From NCBI GenBank assembly GCA_023458315.1, contig JAEXAH010000113.1, forward strand, positions 1-64,000: DNA of 64,000 nucleotides, read 5' to 3'. Source of the DNA: Pseudomonadota bacterium. GTDB taxonomy: Bacteria; Pseudomonadota; Alphaproteobacteria; Rhodospirillales; Magnetospirillaceae. The translations under genes were made by a program, and so were the position numbers. The notes under the pieces were generated by a model. That model made no database searches. It worked only from the letters and a program-made list of their open reading frames with translations, and had not been told where the DNA came from. This document shows, in pieces, positions 9,330-17,296 of this stretch (positions are counted from its first letter, which is position 1; each line of letters opens with the position of its first letter).

Positions 9330-9821
9330 ATGGCCACGAATTTCTTCATCAAGATCGACGGCATCGACGGCGAAACCAAGGTTTCGGGTCACGACAAGGA
9401 CATCCAGGTTCTGTCCTGGAGCCATTCCTTCAACCAGCCCACCTCGGCCACCCGCTCGTCGGCGGGTGGCGGCACGGTCGAGCAGGCCAACCATGCCGAT
9501 TTCTCGTTCACCAAATACGTGGACGTCGCCTCGGTGCCGCTGATGAAGGTGTGCTGGAACGGCAAGACCATCAAGAACGCGGTGTTCACCACCTACCGTT
9601 CCGACGGCGACGCCCTGGTGGAATACCTGAAGATCGAGATGGACAACGTCATCGTCTCGAACATCTCCATCGGCGGCGGCACCGGCGATCTGGCCACCGA
9701 GACGCTGACCCTGTCCTACAGCAAGGTCAAGTACACCTATACCCAGCAGAAGGTGCCGGGCGCGGGTAACGACGGCAACAAGGTGGCGTCGCACGATCTG
9801 GCCTTGCAGAAGGTGGAGTAA
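9330..9821 (+). CDS. hcp: T6SS inner-tube protein Hcp (TssD)
   Basis: A 163-residue Hcp protein, whose hexameric rings stack into the secreted inner tube and can carry small effectors in the lumen. The N-terminal signature FFIKIDGIDGETKVSGHDK, the WSHSFNQP motif and the C-terminal LSYSKVKYTYTQQK are typical. The upstream AGAGGGGGG before ATG 9330 is a strong ribosome-binding site, fitting its expected high output. There is no C-terminal effector extension. tssE begins only 3 bases after the stop codon. Confidence 0.96.
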   Translation: MATNFFIKIDGIDGETKVSGHDKDIQVLSWSHSFNQPTSATRSSAGGGTVEQANHADFSFTKYVDVASVPLMKVCWNGKTIKNAVFTTYRSDGDALVEYLKIEMDNVIVSNISIGGGTGDLATETLTLSYSKVKYTYTQQKVPGAGNDGNKVASHDLALQKVE

Positions 9822-9824
9822 ACG

Positions 9825-10292
9825 GTGTCGTCCCTGGCTCCGGTCGAGGGCGGGCGGGCGCTGCTGTTCGAGCGTCTGGTCGATCTCGACCCCGGCCGGG
9901 GCGAGGCGCCGCCCTTTGTCCTGCATGGCCGCGACGGGCTGCGGGCGTCGCTGGCCTACGAGCTGGAGCGCCTGCTGTCCACCCGCGTTCCCGTCGCCGT
10001 CGAGGTGTTGGCGGGGCGCCAGCGCACCACCATCGATTACGGCATTCCCGACGGCGCCCTGACCGTGCCCGCCGATCCCGGCGGGCGGCAGCGTCTGGCC
10101 GAGCAGGTGCGCCTTGCCATCCTGGCCTTCGAGCCGCGCCTGCACGAGCCCAAGGTCAGCATGCGTCTGGCCGAGGGGCGCGGCGATTCCCTGGTCGCCG
10201 ACATCAGCGGCTGGCTGGAGATGGGCGCCCAGCGCGAGCCGGTGTCCTTCGCCGTTTCCCTGGGCGGCGAGGGGGGCGGCCATGACCGCTGA
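9825..10292 (+). CDS. tssE: T6SS baseplate wedge protein TssE (gp25-like)
   Basis: A 155-residue gp25/lysozyme-like baseplate protein. The pattern SLAYELERLLSTRVPV, then TTIDYGIPD, and the C-terminal LAILAFEPRLHEPKVSM match TssE. The start is GTG at 9825, 3 bases after the hcp stop; no ATG fits the conserved N-terminus. The end overlaps the tssF start by 11 bases. TssE helps join the sheath to the baseplate wedge built from TssF, TssG and TssK. Confidence 0.9.
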   Translation: MSSLAPVEGGRALLFERLVDLDPGRGEAPPFVLHGRDGLRASLAYELERLLSTRVPVAVEVLAGRQRTTIDYGIPDGALTVPADPGGRQRLAEQVRLAILAFEPRLHEPKVSMRLAEGRGDSLVADISGWLEMGAQREPVSFAVSLGGEGGGHDR

Positions 10293-12093
10293 TCCCGGCG
10301 ACCGTCTGCTGCGTGCCTATACCGGCGAATTGGCCTATCTGCGCCATGCCGGCGAGGATTTCGCCCGCAAGCACCCCAAGCTGGCGCGGCGGCTGGAACT
10401 GGGGCGCGAGGGCTCGGCCGATCCGCAGGTGCAGCGGCTGATCGAATCCTTCGCCTTCCTGACCGGGCGCATCCAGCGCGAGATCGAGGCGGATTTCCCG
10501 CTGATCCCGGCGGCGCTGCTGGGGGTGCTTTATCCCCATCTGACCGCGCCGGTGCCGTCGCTGGCCATCGCCCGCTTCGATACCGACGCCGCCCATTCCC
10601 GCGCCATCATGGGCGCCGAGGTGCCGCGCCATACCGCGCTTTACGCCTCGGCCGCCGATGGCGTCACCTGCCGGTTCCGCACCAGCCAGAAGGTGGTTCT
10701 GTGGCCGATCCGGGTCGAGCAGGTGGAATTGCTGCCGCCGACCGTGCTGGCCGAGGACCGCACCGATGTGGGCGCGGTGTTGCGGGTGCGGCTGGCCTGT
10801 CAGGGCAACCGCACCTTCGCCGAGATGGCGCCCGCCAGCCTGCGGCTGTTCATCGACGCCGATGCCGCTACCGCCGAGGCGCTGTACGAAGGTCTGGTCG
10901 GCGGCCTGCGCGAAGTCATGGCCCTGGCCCCCGGTGCCGACCGGCCGCTGCCCGGCAGCCGCGCCATCACCGTGACGCCGGTGGGGTTCGACGCCGACCA
11001 GGGCTTGCTGCCCCACGGCGACACCGCCCACCAGGGCTATCGGCTGCTTCAGGAATTCTTCGTCTTCCCGGAAAAGTTCCTGTTCGTGGACGTGGGCGGC
11101 CTGCCGTCCCTGGCGGCGGCGGGGCGCGAGGTTGACCTGCTGTTCCTGCTGGCCCGCCGTCCGCCCGCCGGAACCGTGTTGGGGCCGGACAGCCTGCAAC
11201 TGGGCTGTACCCCCATGGTCAACCTGTTCCCCAAGACCAGCGAGCCCATTCGCCTGGACCATACCCAGGTGGAATACCGCCTGAATCCCGATATCCGCTG
11301 GGAACGTTCGACCGAGATTCACAGCGTGCTGAAAGTTTCCGCCACCGCCGCCGCCGAGGGCGAGGACGGGGTGATCCGGCCGTTCTTCTCGGTCGCCCAT
11401 CTGGGGCGGCCCGGCGCGCGGGAATGTTTCTGGATGGCGCGCCGCCAGCGCAGCGGCCGCCCCGATTTGCCGGGCAGCGACATCCTGCTGTCGTTCAAGG
11501 ATCTGGGGCTGAACCCGGCCCGACCGGCGGCGGCGGTGGTGTTCGCCCACACGCTGTGCACCAATCGCGGCATCGCCGATCAGGTTCCGGCGGGCACCAG
11601 GCTGGAAATGGAACTGGCGGCGCCGGTCCGCTCCATCACCTGCCTGACCCGGCCGACGCCGCAACTGGAGGCGCCCGAGGACGGCGAGACGTTGTGGCAA
11701 TTGGTGTCGCATCTGTCGCTCAATCACCTGTCGCTGAACGGTGGCGGCGAAAGTCTGGCGGCGCTCAAGGAAATCCTGCGGCTGTACGCCGCCTTGCGCT
11801 CGGCCGCCGGGCATCAGGTGGTGGACGCCCTGGAAAGCCTGGACAGCCGCCGGGTGGTGCGCCGCATGGGTGACGACGCGTGGCGCGGCTTTTGCCGGGG
11901 GCTGCGGCTGGAACTGGCGGTGGACGACCGCCAGCCGGGCATCGGCCTGTACCTGTTCACCGCCGTTCTGGCCCGTTTCCTGGGGCTGTACGCGGGGATC
12001 AATTCCTTTACTGAACTGGCGGTGCGTTCCCGCCGTTACGATGGACCTTGGATCACATGGCCGGCGATGGCGGGCGAAGCCCTCGTGCTCTGA
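10282..12093 (+). CDS. tssF: T6SS baseplate protein TssF
   Basis: A 603-residue TssF/VasA/ImpG-family protein. The N-terminus (YTGELAYLRHAGEDFARKHP, then RLIESFAFLTGRIQREIE and LLGVLYPHLTAPVPS) and the later FLFVDVGGLPSLAA, LGCTPMVNLFPKTSEPIRLD and VYADPDI-equivalent blocks are diagnostic. TssF is the wedge protein that contacts TssG and VgrG. The ATG at 10282 lies inside the 3' end of tssE. The 3' end overlaps the start of tssG by about 37 bases. Both overlaps suggest coupled translation of E, F and G. Confidence 0.95.
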   Translation: MTADPGDRLLRAYTGELAYLRHAGEDFARKHPKLARRLELGREGSADPQVQRLIESFAFLTGRIQREIEADFPLIPAALLGVLYPHLTAPVPSLAIARFDTDAAHSRAIMGAEVPRHTALYASAADGVTCRFRTSQKVVLWPIRVEQVELLPPTVLAEDRTDVGAVLRVRLACQGNRTFAEMAPASLRLFIDADAATAEALYEGLVGGLREVMALAPGADRPLPGSRAITVTPVGFDADQGLLPHGDTAHQGYRLLQEFFVFPEKFLFVDVGGLPSLAAAGREVDLLFLLARRPPAGTVLGPDSLQLGCTPMVNLFPKTSEPIRLDHTQVEYRLNPDIRWERSTEIHSVLKVSATAAAEGEDGVIRPFFSVAHLGRPGARECFWMARRQRSGRPDLPGSDILLSFKDLGLNPARPAAAVVFAHTLCTNRGIADQVPAGTRLEMELAAPVRSITCLTRPTPQLEAPEDGETLWQLVSHLSLNHLSLNGGGESLAALKEILRLYAALRSAAGHQVVDALESLDSRRVVRRMGDDAWRGFCRGLRLELAVDDRQPGIGLYLFTAVLARFLGLYAGINSFTELAVRSRRYDGPWITWPAMAGEALVL

Positions 12094-13115
12094 TACAAAT
12101 GCTCGGCGACGAGCCGCAACGCTTCGCCTTGCTTCAGGCGGTGCGGCTGGCGGAATACGCCCGGCCGCAGGCGGTGCCGCTGGGCGCCGGGCACGATCCC
12201 GCGCGTGAGGCGGTGCGGCTGCGCGGCAGCCTGTCCCATGGCTTTCCCGCCAGCGACGTCGCCGACTGGCGGCCAGGCAAGGGCGACGCGCCGCCGGTTC
12301 TGGTGTCGGCCTTCCTGTCCCTGGCGGGCGCCTTCGGGCCGCTGCCGCCGCCCATGACCGAACTGGCGCTGGAACGCTCGCGCCGGGGGGATGACGGCAT
12401 CCGCGATTTCCTGGACGTGTTCAACCACCGTCTGCTGTCGCTGTTCGTCCGGGCCAAGCGCGCCCACCGCCCGGCGCAGCAGCCCGGCCGCCCCGAGCAC
12501 ACCGATTTCGCCCGGCTGATGTGGGCGGTGCTGGGCCTGGGCACGCCCGGTCTGCGCCAGTCGCTGGGCCGCCGCCCGCGCGCCCGCCTGCACGGGCACG
12601 AACGGGCCTTGCTGGAATGCGCGGGCCTGCTGAACCAGCGTCCGGTCAGCCTGCATGCGGTCGAGCGCGCCCTGGCCCATGCCCTGGGCGTGCCGGTGCG
12701 CGGCGTGTCCCATGTGGGGCGCTGGTTGCCGCTGGAGGCGGATCAGCACAGCGTGCTGGGCCGCCTGGGCCGCAACACCGCGCTGGGGCAGGGGGCGGTG
12801 CTGGGACGGCGGGTATGGGACCAGGGCGCGGGCATCCGCCTGGAATTGGGGCCGCTGTCGCTGAACCGTCTGTTGCGCCTGCTGCCCGGCACCGAAGCCC
12901 ACCGCGCCTTGCGCAGCGTGCTGGCCTATGCCCTGGGTGGCGCCGTCGCCGTCGACCTGCGCCTGAGCGTGCCGCCCGGCCAGGTGCCGCCCATGCGGCT
13001 GTGGACCGCCAACCCGCGCCGCGCGCCGCGCCTGGGCTGGACGTCGTGGCTGACCACCCGCCCGCGCAAGGAACCGGGGGTGGTCAACCTGGATCTGGGA
13101 ATTCCGGGAGGATGA
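12057..13115 (+). CDS. tssG: T6SS baseplate protein TssG
   Basis: A 352-residue TssG/VasB/ImpH-family protein. Diagnostic pieces are QRFALLQAVRLAEYA near the N-terminus, LVSAFLSLAGAFGPLPPPMT, FLDVFNHRLLSLFVRAK, and the C-terminal LRLSVPPGQVPPMRL. It completes the baseplate wedge with TssE/F/K. Two starts are possible: TTG at 12048 or ATG at 12057. The ATG is preferred as the stronger start codon, and both lie within tssF. The stop (13113-13115) is 4 bases before the next gene, so the effector block that follows is in the same operon. Confidence 0.93.
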   Translation: MAGDGGRSPRALIQMLGDEPQRFALLQAVRLAEYARPQAVPLGAGHDPAREAVRLRGSLSHGFPASDVADWRPGKGDAPPVLVSAFLSLAGAFGPLPPPMTELALERSRRGDDGIRDFLDVFNHRLLSLFVRAKRAHRPAQQPGRPEHTDFARLMWAVLGLGTPGLRQSLGRRPRARLHGHERALLECAGLLNQRPVSLHAVERALAHALGVPVRGVSHVGRWLPLEADQHSVLGRLGRNTALGQGAVLGRRVWDQGAGIRLELGPLSLNRLLRLLPGTEAHRALRSVLAYALGGAVAVDLRLSVPPGQVPPMRLWTANPRRAPRLGWTSWLTTRPRKEPGVVNLDLGIPGG

Positions 13116-13119
13116 GGTC

Positions 13120-14040
13120 ATGAGCAAACCGCCACCGCCGCCGACCACCCGCTACAATCCCGTTTCCGCGCAACGCCGTGACGGCGGCTACAAGCTGCTG
13201 GTCGGCGCCTACATGCACCAGGGCGCGCAGGCGGCGGGATTGCCGCCGTCCCTGGCCGGGCACGCCTTTGTCGGGGTCGAGGGACCGGACGGCCGCCGCC
13301 AGACCTTCGGCTTTTCCCCCGCCGATTATTCCGCCATGGACCCGCGCCGCGACCAGGGGCGGCTGAACACCGGCGTGCAGGGCAAGGTGCACGACGATGC
13401 CGCCGCCCTGGCCAAGCCCGGCGTGCGCACCACCGCCATTCCCATCTCGGCCGCCCAGGCCCGCGCCGCCTTGGCCAAGGTGGCCGAGTACAAGGCCACC
13501 CACCACGATTTCAGCGCCAGCCGCCGCCAATGCACCACCTTCGCCGCCGAGGTGGCCGGGGCCGCCGGAATCAAGGTCAAGGGCAGTGGCGACCCGCGCG
13601 GCTTCTATCAGTCGCTGCAACGGAAAACCGGGGTGGTGCAGGGGCGTTTCCTGCAATGCAAGGGCGACGCCTTCGCCCTGCCGCAGAATTTCTCGCTGCC
13701 CTCGGGCGGCGGGCGGGCGCTGCCCGACGAGGTGCGCGGCAAGATGGAACGCTTTTTCGGCGCCGATTTCTCGGGCGTGCGCGTTCATGTGGGGCCAGAG
13801 GCCCCGGCCATCGGCGCCCTGGCCTTCACCGTCGGCGAAACCATCGTCTTCGCCCCCGGCCAGTACGACCCGACCACGCCGCGCGGCCAGCAATTGCTGG
13901 GGCACGAACTGGCGCATGTGGTGCAGCAACGCTCGGGCCGGGTGCGCAACCCGTTCGGCAACGGCCTGGCGGTGGTCAACGACCCCGGACTGGAGGCCGA
14001 GGCCGATCGCCTGGGCATGCGCGCGGCGTGGGGAGGGTGA
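13120..14040 (+). CDS. Candidate T6SS effector: permuted papain-like domain plus eCIS-core (DUF4157) metallopeptidase-like domain
   Basis: A 306-residue protein with a proline-rich N-terminus (PPPPPTT, residues 4-10). Residues about 22-152 contain His48 in AGHAFVGVEG and Cys138 in SRRQCTTFAAEVAGAAG. This His-before-Cys order and context resemble permuted NlpC/P60 (LRAT/PPPDE-like) papain folds. Residues about 193-300 match the eCIS-core/DUF4157 domain: LPDEVRGKMERFFGADFSGV, RVHVG, the zinc motif HELAHVVQQ (262-270) and a downstream LEAEADRLG (291-299). eCIS-core domains are known in proteins loaded on contractile injection systems. The position straight after tssG and two genes before vgrG supports a secreted cargo role. 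No signal peptide is visible. The enzymatic activity is inferred. Confidence 0.7.
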   Translation: MSKPPPPPTTRYNPVSAQRRDGGYKLLVGAYMHQGAQAAGLPPSLAGHAFVGVEGPDGRRQTFGFSPADYSAMDPRRDQGRLNTGVQGKVHDDAAALAKPGVRTTAIPISAAQARAALAKVAEYKATHHDFSASRRQCTTFAAEVAGAAGIKVKGSGDPRGFYQSLQRKTGVVQGRFLQCKGDAFALPQNFSLPSGGGRALPDEVRGKMERFFGADFSGVRVHVGPEAPAIGALAFTVGETIVFAPGQYDPTTPRGQQLLGHELAHVVQQRSGRVRNPFGNGLAVVNDPGLEAEADRLGMRAAWGG

Positions 14041-14046
14041 CAGGTC

Positions 14047-14748
14047 ATGTGTAAGAATTGCAAGCCGCCCAAGATCATCATGCCCAAGCCGACCGTCACG
14101 GTGCCCAGGCCGGTCGTGCAGGCGTCGCCGTCCCGTCCGGCCGTCATCCATCATCCGCCGCCGACCACCTGGCCGGGGCGCCCGGCGGCGGCTCAGCCCC
14201 GGATGGCGCATGCGGCGGCACGTCCGGGCGTGCTGCAATCCATGTGGAGTTTCGGCAGTTCGGGAAACACCATCAGCGACGGCCAGTGGTTTAACGGTGC
14301 TCGCGGTACCGTTTTTGCCACCATGATCAATGACAACGGCAATGATGGTTTCTTCAAGAACAACAAAAGCGTCACCTATGGCAACGAACACGCCGAGGAC
14401 GTTTGGCTGCGCGACCTGACCGCCGACGTGATTGCCGGGAATTACGCCACCCCCGGCCTGAATCAAGTAATTCTGTGTGTCACTGCCAGCCCGTGTACCT
14501 CGGTGTCACGCGCGATGCTGCCGACCACCTCGAACAAGGTGGGGGTGCCTGGCTGTACCGAGCGGCTGATCAATCTGGCGACCAATGGCGTCACCCATCT
14601 CGGGAAAAATTACCGCTTTCAGGTCAACGTCATCTGCGAGCACCTGTACCAGCCCAAGGTCACGGGCGCGAAGGAGGCGTCGCGGCGGGCTCTGCAAGCG
14701 ATGATCACCGCCGGAATCAAGGTGTCGTGCGAGCGGGAAGACCCCTGA
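14047..14748 (+). CDS. Candidate T6SS effector with cytidine-deaminase-fold toxin domain
   Basis: A 233-residue protein. Residues 1-60 are proline-rich with a CKNC start and look like a loading or linker region. Residues about 80-230 follow the deaminase fold. GTVFATMIND is a first strand pair. The zinc/catalytic HAE is at 115-117 (NEHAED). VILCVTASPC precedes the second zinc motif, Pro149-Cys150, with the partner cysteine at 170 (GCTERL) after a 19-residue insert. Next comes a strand (YRFQVNVICEHLYQ) and the helix-strand AKEASRRALQAMITAGIKV. Toxin deaminases of this superfamily act on nucleic-acid bases or free nucleotides; the target here cannot be read from sequence. It sits 4 bases before vgrG and 6 bases after the previous candidate effector. 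No obvious immunity gene is adjacent. Confidence 0.72.
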   Translation: MCKNCKPPKIIMPKPTVTVPRPVVQASPSRPAVIHHPPPTTWPGRPAAAQPRMAHAAARPGVLQSMWSFGSSGNTISDGQWFNGARGTVFATMINDNGNDGFFKNNKSVTYGNEHAEDVWLRDLTADVIAGNYATPGLNQVILCVTASPCTSVSRAMLPTTSNKVGVPGCTERLINLATNGVTHLGKNYRFQVNVICEHLYQPKVTGAKEASRRALQAMITAGIKVSCEREDP

Positions 14749-14751
14749 CCC

Positions 14752-16692
14752 ATGCCAAGCACCAACGACAACCAATCCCTGAAACTGACCACGCCGCTGG
14801 GCAAGGACAAGCTGATCGCGTCCTCGCTGGATGGCGCCGAATCCATCAGCCAGCCCTTTCATTTCACCGTGGTCGCCACCGCCGCCGAGGACGGGCTGGA
14901 CGTGTCCTCGGTGCTGGGGAAGTCGGTCACGGCGACGCTGGTGGATGGCGACGGCAAGACCCGTTATATCAACGGTCTGGCGGCGCGGGTGGTGGTGCAG
15001 GGGCGGCAATGGGTCATGGAATTGCGGCCGTGGCTGTGGATGCTGAATCTGACCAGCGACAACCGCATCTTCCAGACCAAAAGCGCGGTCGAGATCATCA
15101 AGGCGGTGTTCGATGGCGCCGGGTATTCCGATTACAAGGATTCCACCACCGCCACCTACGCCAAGCGCGATTACTGCGTTCAATACGGTGAAACCAGCTA
15201 CGATTTCGTCTGCCGTCTGATGGAGGACGAGGGCATCTGGTACGCGTTCGAGCACGCCGACGGCAAGCACACCCTGGTGCTGGCCGACGATTCCAGCGCG
15301 CATACCGCCTGTCCCCAGGTGTCGGCGGCCAAGTACCTGGATTTGCCGCCGGAAAAGGGCTGGCTGGAAAACAACCGGGTCGAGCAGGTCAGCGTCACCC
15401 AGGCGGTGACGGTGGGCAAGGTCCAGGCCGACGATTACAACTTCACCACCCCGTCCACCGAATTGAAGGCCAACGCCGCCGGGTCCGGCAGCACCTTTCA
15501 GATCTACGACTACCCCGGCGGCTATGACAGCAAGGATGCGGGCGACGGCCTGACCAGCAAGCGGCTGCAATCCTTCGAGGCGGTGGCCAAGCTGATGGAC
15601 GGCCGTTCGGACGTGCGCCACTTCACCGCGGGCCGCAAGTTCACCCTCAGCAACCATCCCGACGCGTCGCTGAACGCCGATTGGGCGCTGCTGAGCGTCA
15701 GCCACAGCGCCCGGCCCAACGAATACGGCAATTCCTATACCGCTTTTCCCGCCGACACGGTGTTCCGGCCGCCGCGCGCCACGCCGCGCCCGCGCATTCC
15801 CGGCACCCAGACGGCGGTGGTGGTGGGCAAGTCGGGCGAGGAAATCTGGACCGACCAGTACGGCCGCATCAAGGTGCAGTTCCACTGGGATCAGTTGGGC
15901 AAGAAGGACGAGAATTCGTCCTGCTGGATCAGGGTGGCGCAACCCTGGGCGGGGAAAAGCTGGGGGGCGTGGACCCTGCCGCGTGTCGGCCAGGAGGTGG
16001 TGGTGTCGTTCCTGGACGGCGATCCCGACCGGCCGCTGGTCACGGGCACGGTCTATAACGGCGAGAACAGCCTGCCCTACGCCCTGCCGGACGAGCAGAC
16101 CAAGACCACGCTGAAATCCAATTCGTCCAAGGGCGGCGCCGGGTACAACGAAATCCGTTTCGAGGACAAGGCGGATTCCGAGGAAATCTTCGTCCACGCC
16201 CGCAAGGACATGAATATCGAGGTGGAAAAGGGCAACCGCGCCGCCACCATCATGGAGGGCAACGACACCCTGACGGTGTCCAAGGGCAACCTGACCACCA
16301 CCGTCACCGAGGGCAACGAAACCCACGAGGTGCAGAAGGGAACCCGCGCCGTCACCGTCAAGGACAACGAAACCCACACCAACAGCGCCGACTATACCCA
16401 CGAGGTGAAGGGCAATTACACGCTGAAGGTCACGGGCGACCTGAGCATCCAGGTCAGCGGCAAGATGACGCTGAAATCGGACGGCGACATGACCATGCAG
16501 ACCGGCGCCAGCGGCACGGTCAAAAGCGGCACCGGGCTGACGGTGCAGGCGGGCACCGACCTGACCGCCAAGGCGGGCACCGGGGCGACGCTTCAGGGCG
16601 GCACCACGGTCGAGGTCAAGGGCTCGGCCTCGGGCACGGTGGATGGCGGCGGCATGCTGACCGTCAAGGGCGGCATGGTGAAGATCAACTGA
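14752..16692 (+). CDS. vgrG: T6SS spike protein VgrG (TssI)
   Basis: A 646-residue VgrG. The gp27-like base covers about residues 1-340, with RDYCVQYGETSYDFVCRLME and EGIWYAFEH. The gp5 OB-fold (about 345-440) contains EIWTDQYGRIKVQFHWD, SCWIRVAQPWAGKSWG, and FLDGDPDRPLVTGTVYN. The C-terminal beta-helix spike (about 480-646) is made of short Thr/Val/Gly-rich repeats such as LTVSKGNLTTTVTEGNETH. It ends at GGMVKIN, so no effector domain is fused. A PAAR tip protein would have to be encoded elsewhere. Its place between three proline-rich small genes suggests these are its cargo or adaptors. Confidence 0.95.
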   Translation: MPSTNDNQSLKLTTPLGKDKLIASSLDGAESISQPFHFTVVATAAEDGLDVSSVLGKSVTATLVDGDGKTRYINGLAARVVVQGRQWVMELRPWLWMLNLTSDNRIFQTKSAVEIIKAVFDGAGYSDYKDSTTATYAKRDYCVQYGETSYDFVCRLMEDEGIWYAFEHADGKHTLVLADDSSAHTACPQVSAAKYLDLPPEKGWLENNRVEQVSVTQAVTVGKVQADDYNFTTPSTELKANAAGSGSTFQIYDYPGGYDSKDAGDGLTSKRLQSFEAVAKLMDGRSDVRHFTAGRKFTLSNHPDASLNADWALLSVSHSARPNEYGNSYTAFPADTVFRPPRATPRPRIPGTQTAVVVGKSGEEIWTDQYGRIKVQFHWDQLGKKDENSSCWIRVAQPWAGKSWGAWTLPRVGQEVVVSFLDGDPDRPLVTGTVYNGENSLPYALPDEQTKTTLKSNSSKGGAGYNEIRFEDKADSEEIFVHARKDMNIEVEKGNRAATIMEGNDTLTVSKGNLTTTVTEGNETHEVQKGTRAVTVKDNETHTNSADYTHEVKGNYTLKVTGDLSIQVSGKMTLKSDGDMTMQTGASGTVKSGTGLTVQAGTDLTAKAGTGATLQGGTTVEVKGSASGTVDGGGMLTVKGGMVKIN

Positions 16693-16711
16693 GAAAGGGG
16701 AGGGAAGGCGC

Positions 16712-17296
16712 ATGAACCGCAAGACCATCCCGCCCGGCCCGCCGCCGCCCGCCCATGCGGGCGCGCCCGCCGTGCAGCGGTCGCGGTCGTTCGACGCGGT
16801 GGTCAAATCCCACGCCCAACGGGGGCGCGGCGCCCATGTGGATGAACTGGTGGGCGGCGGCGGCGGGCTGTTCCAGGCCCGCGACCCCGACCGCAACGTC
16901 CTCAGCCGTCCCAGCGGCGTCTATAATTTCGTCCGGGTCGAGGGCCGGACCCGCAATCAGGCCGCCATCTACATCTCGGCCCGCGCGCCGCACGCCACCC
17001 TGGCCCAAGGGCGGCCGGTGCTGTACGCGGGCACCGCCGCCTTTGAGGGCGGCCACCTGAACTGGTGGAGCAATTATTCCGGCACCTACCAGCCCATCGC
17101 CGAGTTCAACCGCCAGGCGGCGCTGCCCACCGACAAATTCGTGCCGTGGCAAAAGCTTCAGATGGGGGGAATCGGCCTGCAACGCGGCATGCTGAGCGAC
17201 CATCGCGCGACGATGACGCCCGAAAAGCGGGAAAAGCCGGAAAAAAAGGCCGAGGCGGCCGAGCCCGAGAAGAAGCTCAAGCCTGAAAATCCATGA
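16712..17296 (+). CDS. Candidate T6SS-associated cargo or adaptor, proline-rich N-terminus
   Basis: A 194-residue protein of uncertain family, 20 bases after vgrG. Its N-terminus is Pro/Ala-rich (IPPGPPPPAHAGAP), like the two proteins upstream of vgrG. The core (about 65-150) contains SGVYNFV, AAIYISARAPHATLAQG, VLYAGTAAFEGGHLNWWSN and YSGTYQP. I recall this H-x-x-LA-G-...-AG-...-G-x-L-x-x-x-S-N-x-SG-x-Y-x-P layout from other predicted toxins and plant IQM proteins, but cannot verify it here. The last 27 residues are Lys/Glu-rich. The 3' end overlaps the convergent downstream gene by 20 bases. It is not an obvious immunity protein. It could be an effector, an adaptor or a chaperone. Confidence 0.6.
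   Translation: MNRKTIPPGPPPPAHAGAPAVQRSRSFDAVVKSHAQRGRGAHVDELVGGGGGLFQARDPDRNVLSRPSGVYNFVRVEGRTRNQAAIYISARAPHATLAQGRPVLYAGTAAFEGGHLNWWSNYSGTYQPIAEFNRQAALPTDKFVPWQKLQMGGIGLQRGMLSDHRATMTPEKREKPEKKAEAAEPEKKLKPENP

Noticed and set aside
14047..14748. Reading the CKNC start of the deaminase-like protein as a PAAR spike tip
   Set aside because: There is no PAAR glycine/alanine repeat pattern; only a short CxxC and a proline-rich stretch are present.
14506..16896. 796-codon minus-strand open frame opposite vgrG
   Set aside because: Shadow of vgrG: His/Gly/Val-rich composition, no recognisable domain, and all VgrG signatures are on the plus strand.
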